Shown in pieces: positions 15,501-25,800 of a stretch of DNA of 44,665 nucleotides. Made by a program: the position numbers and the translations under genes. Source of the stretch: Rostrohypoxylon terebratum (taxonomy: Eukaryota > Ascomycota > Sordariomycetes > Xylariales > Hypoxylaceae). A model generated the notes under the pieces. The model had not been told where the DNA came from, searched no databases, and saw nothing but the letters and a program-made list of their open reading frames with translations. Location: positions 1 through 44,665 of the forward strand of contig MU386011.1 in assembly GCA_022497145.1 (NCBI GenBank). The letters run 5' to 3'. Every line of letters begins with the position of its first letter. Position 1 is the first letter of the stretch.

Positions 15501-16037
15501 TTATATTAAAAATTTAATGTATAAACTTAATATATTAAATAATTAACGTATTTATAAGGTTATTTTAATAGTATTATATTAATTACTTGAAAAAATTAAT
15601 TCATATAAATAATATTAATGTTAAACTAAAAAAATTATAATAAAAGAAAATAATAAAAATTAAGTTTTATACGAAATTAAAAAAATTATAAGTTATTATA
15701 TAACTTATTATAATAGTTTACCAGTGTTAAAATACCTTGTAAAATGAAAAAAATTATTTTTTAATTTATAATTAATATTAACTTTAAAAATTATTTTTAA
15801 AATGTTATTAAATTAATTAAAAAATATAATAAAAAGCATTTTATTACTATCGTTAAGTTTAAAACGGTAATTAAACTTAACATTAATAACGATTTAATTA
15901 TTTACGATAAAAACTTCGGCTACGAATTAAAAAAAAGTTTATATATTATTATTATTTAAAATAAAATAAAAAAAGCATAATAAATAATTAAGTTAATAAA
16001 ATACTAACATTTTTTTTATTAAAAAGTAAAATAAAAA

Positions 16038-16165
16038 ATTATGATAGTTAATTTATATAATATAACATTTTATATATTATATTAAATAATAATAATTTTT
16101 AATAATATTATAATATAAAATAATAATTAAATAATTAAAAAATCTTATAAATTTTATTTATAATA
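16038..16165 (+). repeat. RIP-degraded LTR (copy 3)
   Basis: This stretch aligns with copies 1 and 2 in the same orientation and is the most AT-shifted of the three. It retains landmarks such as ATATAAAATAATAATTAAATAATTA, matching AATGTGAGATAATGATTAGATAGC-type sequence in copy 1 through transitions. Similarity fades after about 16165. Copies 2 and 3 are about 7 kb apart, compatible with the two LTRs of one decayed element, although a nested or independent origin is possible. Confidence 0.65.
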
Positions 16166-16228
16166 AATTTATATGTTATAATTTTTTAATTTATAATTAT
16201 ATTTATAATTATATATAAATATAATAAT

Positions 16229-16617
16229 TGTTACGAACCCGTCTACTACCTCTGTCTAACTGACTTCGTAGAGCGGATACGTACCCTGGGGAACTTGGTT
16301 TTAAGGTAACAATACTGTAGGGTTGACGATTCTGTTCGTAAAAGAGATTTCCTGGGACTCTATATTCAAGTGCGGTCTGAATACTTAGATTGAAAGCTGA
16401 AGAACTAAAACTAAATACAATAGGAAATTTCGATTCTTTATATATTAACTCTCCTTCGCTGGTAGAGGAATGAATCGATGGGAACTAATGGTGAGTTCGT
16501 CGATTCATCGTTTCCTGAAACGCTGAATCGAGGCATGTATCACGGCGATTCATCGTTTCAGTCACGTGACCTTCGGATTATTATTTCTTCCGGTGGTCGT
16601 ATCTTCGGATCGTAACA
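16229..16617. mobile_element. Undegraded LTR-like element with 8-bp inverted ends
   Basis: A 389-bp island of normal composition starts TGTTACGA and ends TCGTAACA, a perfect 8-bp inverted repeat with TG...CA ends as in LTRs. Flanking bases (ATAAT on the left, TTTTA on the right) do not form a target duplication. Inside, CGATTCATCGTTTC (16501-16514) is followed two bases later by a near-perfect inverted copy (16517-16530, 13 of 14 positions) and then by a direct copy (16546-16559). No coding capacity is present. Likely a solo LTR; a non-autonomous inverted-repeat element is the alternative. Confidence 0.65.
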
Positions 16618-16672
16618 TTTTATTAAAATAGAAAAATTATAAGCTTTAATTAATTAATTAAATAATAAATAA

Positions 16673-16674
<2 letters not shown>

Positions 16675-16710
<36 letters not shown>
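16675..16710. repeat. (TTA)n microsatellite
   Basis: A run of about eleven TTA/ATT units lies at the inner edge of the AT-rich block. It is a simple slippage repeat with no visible role. Confidence 0.9.
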
Positions 16711-16859
16711 TATATTTTAAAATAATTTTAAAGTAAAAATACTTTAAATTTTACGTTATAAAAAACGTTGAGTAAAATAAATTAAAAATATAATAATTTT
16801 AATTAACTTTAAAAAAATGTGGAAAAAAAAGTATAAAAACGAAAAAACCTTCACAACGC

Positions 16860-17392
16860 AAAGGCTAAGGCCACCTGAGATAATTTTTTACTTTACTTAT
16901 ATAAAAGTTTAAGCCTTTCGCCCGCTTCGCGGTCGCTCCGCGGGGAATAAAGTTTAAGCTCGCTAAAATAGTTTTATATCACTATCTTAACCCCCCGAAC
17001 CCCTCCTTGTCTTGACCGCTAGATAATGCCCCTCACACCCCCTACAAGAGCTAAAGGAAAATATTTTCTGTTATTGGAAGTCGTACAATTGTACCTAGTT
17101 ACTTCCACCTGCTTAAGCTTTTCTTGACCTATCGTATCTTTTTTTCCCTTCTTTTTTTTCCCTTCCACTTTTCATGTCATGCATGCATCGACGGATTGAA
17201 TGATTGAACGACTGAAACCTTTTCCCTCAATTCTGCTATTTGATTGAATCATAATACCCAACAAAGCACGCGGCATCCATTTGATATAACACGACGCTGC
17301 TTTCTCGTCCGTACACCATTCAAATTCAATTTCATCCTCGGTATCCATCTGCAAACCGACTTGTCCCCGCTCAGGTTTTCATTCGAGACGCC
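16860..17392 (+). other. Intergenic: compartment boundary and promoter region of the coiled-coil gene
   Basis: Composition changes here from extreme AT to normal. Besides the GC-rich hairpin, the stretch contains a C-rich segment (about 16985-17045) and pyrimidine tracts such as TTTTTTTCCC near 17140-17165. Such CT-rich runs are common just upstream of fungal genes and probably belong to the promoter or 5' UTR of the gene starting at 17393. No other gene is visible. Confidence 0.6.
16903..16958. repeat. GC-rich hairpin between 11-bp direct repeats
   Basis: The 11-mer AAAGTTTAAGC occurs at 16903-16913 and again at 16948-16958. Between them is a 34-bp GC-rich segment in which CCCGC (16920-16924) can pair with GCGGG (16939-16943), with TTCGCGG and CGCTCCGCG sub-repeats inside. 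This is far richer in GC than its surroundings. It looks like a tiny insertion or excision remnant with duplicated flanks, at the border of the AT-rich block. Confidence 0.5.
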
Positions 17393-18917
17393 ATGGGTAA
17401 CGTACTATCTGCTTTCTCGAGCGCCGCTGTTCTTGCGAAAGAAGAGAGGGAGGCCATAGAAAAGAAGATATCGGAGAGAGATGACAACATCAATACATTA
17501 GAGAAGGATTTGGCTACGAAGGAAGAGGAGCTCGCCGATGCCAAGAAGGAACTCACCAAAACTTCCGAAGAAGCCGATGCCCTGCGAAAGAAAATTGACG
17601 AATTAGAAGCCCAAGCTACGAAACTTAAGGATGAGCTCCAAGAGCAAGTTGACAAGCTTCAAGGCGAATTGAAGCAGGCAGCCGATAATTCTTCCGAGAA
17701 ACACCGCTCACTTGAGGAGACTGCGTCTGCTCGATTTCAAGAGCTAGAGCAGGCACGTGCCGAGCTAGCCCAATTAGAAGAAAAACTGAGCACCCTGCAG
17801 CAAGACAAGGACTCGTTGAGTGAGGAGCTGTCATCCGTGAGGCGAGAGTTAGCCGATGTGGTCGAGCAGCGAGATTCCCTGGTGAATTCCTTAAAAGAGG
17901 AATTGTCATCTGTGAAGGAGGATTTGCTTGCCTCAACCAAGAAGCACGACGCACTACAAAGCGAACACAGCAAGCTGACGGATGAGCTTGCCTCTGCAAA
18001 GGTCCGTGAAAGTGATCAAGAGGGCGCACTTGTGAAATCACAGAACGAATACAAGGCTCTCGAACAGACTCATAATCAGCTCAAGGAGTCTTTGGAAAAT
18101 GAGATTGCCTCGGTTAAGAAGAGTCTAGTCGATGCACAACAGAAATATGCCGAATTGAGCGCAAAGCATGAAACTCTGCAGAGTGCTCATGACGACACCA
18201 CCGAGGCACTAGATGCTGCGAAGCAAGAGAGTGCCACTAGCAAGGACAATATGAAGGAGCTCCAACAAGCACATGAGGCCAAACTGCAGGAACTCAATGC
18301 CGAGATAGAGAGATTGCAGAAGAATGTAGCTGACTTGGAACAAAGCCAAGAAAACCTGAAGGCCGATCATACAGCTGAGCTCGCAAGTGCTAAGCAGGAA
18401 GCAGCTCAACTACAGGAGCAGTTAAAGTCTGCTCAGGACGAGCGTGGAGCACTGCAACGACAACACAACGCGCTAGCAGAGGAACTTGAGAAGGCAAAAC
18501 AGGAAGCCTCCGAGCTTGAGGATAAGCTCAATCAAGCCAAGGATGAACAGGAGAAGTTGCAGAAGAAACATGACGAACAAGCGAGCCATATTTCCAATCT
18601 CCAAAGCGAGGTCAAAGAGGCGGAAGCAAAGGCAGAAAAGGCCGAGAGTAGCCTCCACGATGCACAATCTGTAAGTCACCTTTCCAGTCTATCCGACTTA
18701 CCTACGTCGATACAGCATTGACATATCGTAGGACAAGACGACCCTCGAGGGTAAGCTCAGCGAACTCGAAACCGAGAATAAGGACCTTGCGGACAAAGCA
18801 GAGACCCTTGAGAAGGAGATAAAGCAGCTAAAGGCGGCGGCTTCGGCGGCGGCAGCAGAAAAGCCGCATGTCAATGGCACATCAGAGGGTATGGCAACCG
18901 AAGAAGTTGCCGCATAG
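17393..18917 (+). CDS. Long coiled-coil protein with possible N-myristoylation signal
   Basis: Two exons, 17393-18670 and 18732-18917, join in phase 0 across a 61-bp intron (GTAAGT...CGTAG) to give 487 residues. Without splicing the frame would run into a 16-residue tail and stop at 18721. From about residue 17 to 465 the protein is a nearly unbroken heptad-type coiled coil rich in E, K, Q, L and A, with no globular domain. The C-terminus is Ala-rich and then acidic (ends EEVAA). The N-terminus MGNVLSAF has Gly2 and Ser6, a plausible N-myristoylation context, so membrane tethering of a rod-like protein is possible; that is inference. I do not recognise a specific family, and similarity to myosin tails or SMC arms would be generic coiled-coil similarity. 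It is the first gene next to the AT-rich block and converges on the Rqt4-like gene. Confidence 0.85.
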
Positions 18918-19381
18918 ACTTCATGATCAGTCCAGTGCCGTTAATTTCGCATAATCATCGAACCACCGAGACAGGGGCAACACCATTAATGATGTCTACT
19001 ATGACAGAGGAACCTTAATGTTAATATTAGACAGATTGTTTTGCAACGCAATGCCAATCGTTCGATAGGAAGCAGAGGCTGCTGGATCCTAGGGCTAGGC
19101 TCATGCGCGCTGACTTCATCTGTGAATAACAGGAGGCATCCCGGGGAAGGGTGAGGTCTAGGTTTAACGGAAATTAATTCATGAAAGGGGACCTTGATGG
19201 AGATCTGGTCTACCATCTCGGCGTTCTCGATATCCTCATTAGGTAGTTAACGTTGGACGCGCAGTGATGGTCAGTTGAGACGAGGTTATACCAATGGAGA
19301 TAATCAACGTTCGTTTACCAATATGTTCTGCTATACCTACAGTAGTAGTTGTCATTGGGTTTCTCGTTCCGGTTGAATGTT
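18918..19381. other. Intergenic between convergent genes
   Basis: These 464 bases separate two convergent genes and would hold both 3' UTRs and poly(A) sites. Small ORFs here lack recognisable content. I see no RNA gene or repeat. Confidence 0.6.
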
Positions 19382-20953
19382 TCAAGCACACGTAGGCTCT
19401 TCTGAAGCTGCGGCGATAGCTCGTAGACTCGAATGCCCGCCGTAGGCCCCACCGTCGAGGATAACGGCCTCGTTGTCGTCTAAATCGTCCTGAACCCTCC
19501 TCCACCGTATTGCCTGGGGTGAGCGGCCTTCCAACAATGCCCCTTTACCCTTGACATCAAAGACTGGCCTGATGAGCGAGCCTAACAGAGGATTTCTACT
19601 GAAGGCACCACCAGTGGCATCTTCTCGGGTAAGACTTTTCGTCTCCAAAACTTCCCCAATCTGCTTATTGTCTTCGGGACTCTCCGGTCGCTCGATCGCA
19701 GCCATCTTTCTTACCACCTTGCCACCGACGAGATCAATACTGACAACCTGCCGCCGTTTCTCGTAATCAGGTCGAGCATTCCACTCCATCTCTCTCAAGA
19801 TCTTTTGCTGACGTTTTACTTCCTGGGCCCTCTCTTCAGGGGTAGCCCATATATTGCTGCCAGTCCCTGTTATGGCTCCGGTAACATCAAAATCAGCCGC
19901 CTCGTCTCTTACAATCGTCCGATGCGCATTCTGAGCCTGGAAACTTAGGAGCCGGTCTCTGTTCTCCAGTGCTTTTGCCTGTGCCTCGCTGGTATCGCTA
20001 GGGGTAGCTCTAGGCTTAGAGAAAGGGGCGGGTTTCTTTGATACTTCGGCTTTCTTGGGAGCTTCTCTATCGACAGCCATCTTCTCCCTCCCGCGTTCGT
20101 CCCTCAGTTCACGAATCATTAATTGTACCTCGGCAGGGGATAGAAGAGGGGTTCCGCAGAATGTGCAAGGGCCAAGTCCCTCTTTGACACAAATGACCTT
20201 ACCACAGCTCAAACAATTTGGGGCAGCAGCAAGTAGAGGATGCCTAGAGGCCACGCAATTACAGCGTCTGTTGGCAGCGTCTATTCCTTGACTGGGATTG
20301 GTGGTCATTTCAAGCACGCGGATAGCATCATCAAGGTCTGTCAACGTGGTGGATGCACCATGCATGGCAGTACCTCCAGAGATATGGATTTTAGTTTTGG
20401 GGGCGGGAGTTGAGGAACGTGAAGTTGGAGTCGATCTTTGCTTGGACTTTGGAACATCAGATATCAGATGGCCTGTAGTAGAGGAGGGTATCCTCGGTAG
20501 AAGGGAGGCTGCAGACTGCTGAGATGACTGAGATGGTTGCTTCTTTGGATGGCTGGATCCTCCTGGTGTTGCGGCAGGATTGGGCCGCCTAGCAATGTAG
20601 TCACCTTCCACGTCCTTGTTATAAGCCGTTCCTGGAACGGGACCTTGGTTGGCAACTTGCCGTGCGGCGGGCGTATGCAAGTGAGCCTTCTGCTTCTTTG
20701 CTGTTCTCACAGGTTTGGGTACTGGCTCGATACCTAAAGAGGGACCATCTGTATTGGGTGGTGCTGAGGGCTTGGGACCTTGTCTTTTCGAATTGAAGGT
20801 AGATATAAAGTCGATCGCCTCCGGAGACTCACCAAGAAGGTTGCGGAAGTGCTCTGCAGCCTCTGGTTTAGACAATGTGGTTGCATAGTCTAAGATTTGC
20901 TGCAACTCGTTGTCGGGCAGAGGTAATAATCTATAGAGCTGAGGTATAGACAT
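19382..20953 (-). CDS. TRIP4/ASC-1-type zinc-finger protein, Rqt4-like
   Basis: A single-exon gene of 523 residues. The family marker is the C2HC5 zinc finger of TRIP4/activating signal cointegrator 1 at about residues 230-267: C231 and C233 (CNC), H238, C247-x2-C250, C255 and C263-x2-C266. The first 60 residues are predicted helical and resemble the N-terminal part of fungal homologues. Residues 60-200 are low-complexity (P, S, T, K rich) and likely disordered. A conserved tail with NPLLGSLIRPVFD and KGKG lies near residues 450-475. Human TRIP4 carries an extra ASCH domain, absent here, as in yeast Rqt4 (YKR023W). By homology it belongs to the ribosome quality-control trigger complex (with Slh1/ASCC3 and Cue3/ASCC2), which splits collided ribosomes in the cytosol. 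The start at 20953 is the first ATG of the open frame. Confidence 0.85.
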   Translation of the reverse strand: MSIPQLYRLLPLPDNELQQILDYATTLSKPEAAEHFRNLLGESPEAIDFISTFNSKRQGPKPSAPPNTDGPSLGIEPVPKPVRTAKKQKAHLHTPAARQVANQGPVPGTAYNKDVEGDYIARRPNPAATPGGSSHPKKQPSQSSQQSAASLLPRIPSSTTGHLISDVPKSKQRSTPTSRSSTPAPKTKIHISGGTAMHGASTTLTDLDDAIRVLEMTTNPSQGIDAANRRCNCVASRHPLLAAAPNCLSCGKVICVKEGLGPCTFCGTPLLSPAEVQLMIRELRDERGREKMAVDREAPKKAEVSKKPAPFSKPRATPSDTSEAQAKALENRDRLLSFQAQNAHRTIVRDEAADFDVTGAITGTGSNIWATPEERAQEVKRQQKILREMEWNARPDYEKRRQVVSIDLVGGKVVRKMAAIERPESPEDNKQIGEVLETKSLTREDATGGAFSRNPLLGSLIRPVFDVKGKGALLEGRSPQAIRWRRVQDDLDDNEAVILDGGAYGGHSSLRAIAAASEEPTCA

Positions 20954-22859
20954 GGCTACATGTGGGGATTGCCGAAGATGAGATTTTGGAAGAAAATGGG
21001 AAGCCTGGTCTTTAGAATAGACAGTAAGATGACATGAGGTAAGGGTGGTTTGGGTTTGTGGAGATGGGGGATGATGATTGTTTGACGGGGTGAGAATGGT
21101 GTATGACTCAATGTTGAATTTGATCCAAAAGTCTTGGGGGTCTTAGTTCTCAGTTTTGTATGGGTTTAGGTGTTTGATCATGAAGAACCTTAAAATGTAC
21201 AGCATAAGGCATCAATTAAATATGCTGTATATATTTTAAGGTTTATGTAGGTGCCCGATGCGGGTGTGGATCTCTAGTATGACATAGATACCTAGGACCT
21301 AGGTCAGGGTCCTACATAGGTCCTACATAGGTCCTACATTAGGTACCTAGTGACCTAGTCTATGCGATTGTCTAGGTACATTATTTTGTCTTAGGTAACC
21401 ATTGAAAAGATTGAAAAAGGGATCCCCCTGCTTGTGTAAGGTGGAGAAAAGAATAACCACCTCTAAGTTCTAACTAACCGCTATTTATCTGCTGATATTC
21501 AGATCATTCAACTCACACACGTAGCTAGGACGGAGAGCATTATATTCAATCACCAGACCACCAGACATTCGGGTTCGCGATCGATGGGGGTATCGGTATC
21601 ATTCGGTGTACGAGATCAATGCAACTCCATTTTTGACCACATCCAATGCATAGTAGGTAGATAGAAGATAGACGGACATTCTAGACCTTGCCTATGTCAC
21701 TGGCAAAGTCACCTGGCACCCGCCTGTGCGCTTGGACAAGCAGTCTGTATGGTCTGTAGGTATGAAGTACCTAGTAAAGGTACTAGGTACCTAAGAGTAA
21801 GCAAGAGATCCATGTGCTCGGTACCTATGACATATGTATGCGTCATCCTGGTTGTCTACTTCGCAGGTCAATTCTAGCTGCCATTTCCCTACTTGGGTCC
21901 CTGTAGCGTGTGGAAAAGGTCGCTCTCCTGACTTTCGACGTGTGACTACCTTGTCTCAGATGCCATGCGCACCTGGCACATTTCATATCTCAGAAAGTTT
22001 CCTCTTTCTCGGAAATATTGAACGTACATAGTAGTACATATATCTAGTAGAGGAGACACCAGACCAGGTACATAAGGATGACTATGTACATAGTATATGA
22101 TTAGGTCGTTTTAACTTTTTGCCATCTTTTCGAATAGATTTCGGATTGGATCGTCATTCAAGGATTCGAGTCTGTCGCTAGCATTGGTCCATGAACGCAG
22201 ATCCTGAGCCCTAGATCCTTCCACTTTGGAGCACGACGTACCTAGGTACTTAGTAGGCTAGGTAGGCTAGGTAGGCACTCGACAGATTTCCGCCTTCAAT
22301 TTTTCAAAGATTAAAGTTGCCTCCCGAGGTCTCATTCCAAATCCCCGCAGTTTCATCTCATCTAAGGTTTACGCTGCAAGTTTACTGGAGGTACAATACC
22401 GTTTAACCTCAGGGAGATCCCGACGTTGGTAACGTGGGGCACGGGCACGGGCACGGGCACTACCCCTGACGCTAGGTAGGTAGCTTCCCGATTAGTGACG
22501 TCGTCTACACCCACTACGCTATTACCCGTTCACCTTTCAGTTCAATCGATCCGCCATTAACATATTGACACAAGTGACACGAGTGAACACCGGCGACACC
22601 ACACCGGCGACACCACACCTAGTATGCATCTACCCAAATATCACTCGTTTCGTTTATCTATAATATCCGAGATATATGAGCGAGCTACTGCACCATACAT
22701 CAACTTTAAATTAATATTCACATCGTCTAGGTCTTTCTGATTGGATCCCCTCCTCTGACATTCATGCAGACTTTGGCTACCTTGGTTACCTTGGCTACCT
22801 TGGTCGCATTCCGGGAGGTAGCTCTACTTGGATTCTACTAGGAGCTGTAGGCCTATGAT
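20954..22859. other. Long intergenic region with CCTAGGTA-type motifs and short tandem repeats
   Basis: This 1.9-kb divergent intergenic region separates the Rqt4-like gene from the glycosidase. It is studded with ACCTAGGT/TAGGTACCTAG motifs (about 21285-21380, 21757-21803, 22236-22276). Tandem repeats include GTCCTACATAG (21309-21340), GGGCAC four times (22437-22460), a direct repeat of CACCGGCGACAC near 22590-22620 and TTGGCTACC-like units (22773-22804). Both promoters must lie here. The only plus-strand ORF of note (21834-22031) is short and made of repeat-like sequence. Confidence 0.65.
21285..21380. repeat. Cluster of CCTAGGTA-type motifs with 11-bp direct repeats
   Basis: Within under 100 bp there are repeated TACCTAGG/CCTAGGT/AGGTACCTAG variants and three consecutive copies of GTCCTACATAG (the last ending in T). 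The core CCTAGG is palindromic. The same motif recurs in nearly every intergenic gap of the window but rarely in coding sequence. Confidence 0.75.
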
Positions 22860-25800
22860 ATGGCGCCAATATCTTACAACACCTTCGAACCCCCTATCAA
22901 GACCATTCCGGAGCATGTGAACAAAACTAGGGATCGGATTGACTTGTCGTTTCAATGTTCAATCAAAGGGGATAGTCCAAGGAGGAAAACATATGGTCTA
23001 CCTTCTTATGAAGATTTTCTTCTACTTAGGATTACCGCTCTCCTCTCCGCTGTTGGAATTGTATGGGTGTTTGCATATTCTATTTTCACATTGCGAATAT
23101 CTCCATTGCCGAGGAACGAATATGTTGAAGGGACTTCGTTCCTAGACCACGACAAGCCGATTAGCACGTTTGCAGGCAAATCTTTTTTGAAGCATAATAT
23201 CCCCTTCATTGATATTCCCGATTCGCTCATTCAAGATGTTTATTATTATAGGTGGACTTCTATCCAAAGGAATCTCCGATACATCAGAGCGGGAACAGGT
23301 TACATGTGTACTGAATTTGTCCAACCAGTTGGCTATGCTCAAGCTTTTGGGTCCATCGATGCTGCTGCGGGTCACCAGATCGACGAGTCAAGGTGGTTAA
23401 GGGACACTTTCTACGGCGATGATTACATCCAGCTGTACACCCGCGGTCCAGCCGACGCATTGCAGTATACGCAGTGGATCCTCGATGCAATGAGCCGCCG
23501 TGCTAAGGTAACCGGCGATGCTCAATTTCTCGCGGCCCAGCTCGATGACATGATTCGTCTTTGGCATCAGTGGGACCAGGTCTTCGATGCCGATGCGGGT
23601 TTGTATTACTACCAGCCGGTATGGGATGCGCAAGAATTGTCATTGCCTGGATTTGTTGCCGACCCCAATGGTACTGATTGGACCTTGAGAAAAGACGGCC
23701 CTGACACCTTCAGGCCTAGCCATAATGCATACATGGTAGCAAATGCTAGAGCCATATCAACTGCCGCCAGGCTTGCTCGCGACTGGTTTAACGAGGTTTT
23801 ATTTTCAAGGTTGGCAGACGATCTCGAGACGGCCATGTACGAACGAATGTGGGCTCCTGAACAGCAGTTCTTTAGTATGTGACTTCAAAGATTCTCTTTC
23901 CCATCTTCTATGGCACATTGGTGGCGAACGCTTCATATTAGGGCCTACTTTAACTTCAAGCTTTTCGCTTCCGACATCGTTCAAATCCCGAGAAGTCTTC
24001 AAGGGATGGATTGCTGACTTCTATATTGGTAGTGGACATTATCCGACCTAACAATCCAAATTTCACGCGACTTACTGGCAGGGAGCAGGTAGGGCTGTTT
24101 CCTTATCGTTTTGGTATTGGTATAAACGAGTCATACGCCCAACCGGCCGTCGATTCTATGTTCGACCCTGAGGGATTTTTGGCCCCTTATGGTCCGACCA
24201 CATTGGAAATACGGGACCCTTGGTTCATGGCAGTTAGGCCAGACGACTACTGTATAGGAGAGCCCTGTTTCATGTTTCCCTCTCCAATCTCCTGGTTATC
24301 CACTAACGGCCCACACAGGTTGTTACTGGAATGGCATGTCTTGGCCGTATTCGACAGGTCATACTCTCAAATCTCTTGCAGAGATATACCGCTCTGGGAC
24401 TACTGATGTCACTGCGGAACAGTACCACCAATACCTCCAGATGTATGCAAGAACCCAGCAAAAAGACGGGCAACCCTACGTCGCGGAGTCACACTATCCC
24501 TTTCTAAACGGGTGGAGTGCCGATGGCTGGAATCATTCCGAGCATTACGACCACTCAACTAACAATGACGATGTCATAACTGGCTTGCTAGGGATTCTCC
24601 CACAAGAAGGGGATATGTTGAGAATTTCCCCTATTATTCCGAGCAACTGGTCTTACTTTGCCCTTGAAAATTTACCGTATCACGGTCATTTAGTGACTGT
24701 ACTATATGACAAATATGGATCGAGGTATAACATAGAACGTGGATTGACTGTGTTCGTCGATGGTAGGAAGGTGTATAATGGCCCCCAGACGAGTGCATCG
24801 ATAGCGATCCCTCCTCCGATAATTCCACACAAGGCGTTGATTAATATTGCAGGTCGGTTATAACAGTCCAAGCACGTGTACATTGCTATCCCATGAAATC
24901 TTTGGCCTGTCTGACCGCCCGTGGACAATCCTCCTTTTAGGGCTGGATCCAAAGATGACTCCCCTCTGTTCGAAAAACTCCATATCAAGAATATACCGAT
25001 TCGAGATGAAGCATATGCTAATTTTTAATGGTGATTTAGCAAACCCTGCTGGGCCCGGTCAGTACCCGACCGCCGACGCAACCTACACCAACTCCGGAGA
25101 TTTTCAGTATAAGGCTATTGATGGTGTATTGTTTTACGACTCAATTCCTGATAACAGATGGACAAATTACCAGTCTCCCAACGACAATGATACGTTAACG
25201 ATCACGTTTGCGCGGCCAAGAAATATAACGTCAGTTACATTGGCATTATTCTCGGACGTTGCAAGAGGTGGAGGTGTGGATGTCCCGGCCCGTATAGAGG
25301 TATATGGATCCAGTGGCTTGCTGGTTACAGTCGACGACCCTTCCGATTTATTACCAAATGATCGTAACGAATTGAGCTTTGGAAAAGTCGAGACTCAGTT
25401 CGTGGCCGTCAACATGTACCGCAAGTCACCTAACCTTTGGGTTGGTGTCTGCGAGCTTGAAGTCTGGATACCACCTACCCTTGGTCCAGTTTACTATGCG
25501 GCTGATGCCTACTTGACCGGAGAGGAGACGAGGGTGGTCTTCGACAGCACGTCAAACGCCACGCCCAACGGTGCTGTCGTCGGGGGCTTGAAATCAGACA
25601 GTAATGTGGCATTTTCCGGAATTGAGTCTAACGGTGGTTGGGCTACTATCGTGTTAAGCTACTCTAGCCTCGGTAACGCGACGGTAGAAATAGGGATCGA
25701 AGTTAATCAGGTTCCTCAGAGGAGGCTGTACTTGGTTCCAAGCAATGGGAAATATTTGGACATCGGAAACACTATCCTCCTGGCCTCGGGAAAGAATTAT

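Larger units (their letters stand above)
1..16860. repeat. AT-rich block of RIP-degraded repeats
   Basis: This 16.9-kb stretch is almost pure A+T, with stops in every frame and no usable ORF. The remaining C and G sit largely in CpG or isolated positions, while TpA is everywhere, as expected after repeat-induced point mutation (RIP, which favours CpA to TpA). Direct support comes from three LTR-like copies inside the block (about 5257, 9061 and 16038) that differ almost only by transitions. The original elements were probably LTR retrotransposons, since LTR copies 2 and 3 are in the same orientation about 7 kb apart, but I could not recognise reverse transcriptase or integrase in any frame. 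The sharp return to normal composition near 16,860 marks the edge of a heterochromatin-like compartment. It could be an internal AT isochore, a subtelomere or a centromere flank; the window does not say which. Confidence 0.9.

Noticed and set aside
1..16860. Mitochondrial DNA or a centromere as the source of the AT-rich block
   Set aside because: The LTR copies related by transitions point to RIP of nuclear repeats, and no mitochondrial gene or tRNA is visible. A centromere flank cannot be excluded, but nothing in the sequence supports it.
21834..22031. 65-codon plus-strand ORF in the long intergenic region
   Set aside because: It is short, with no domain and no splice context, and lies among repeat motifs.
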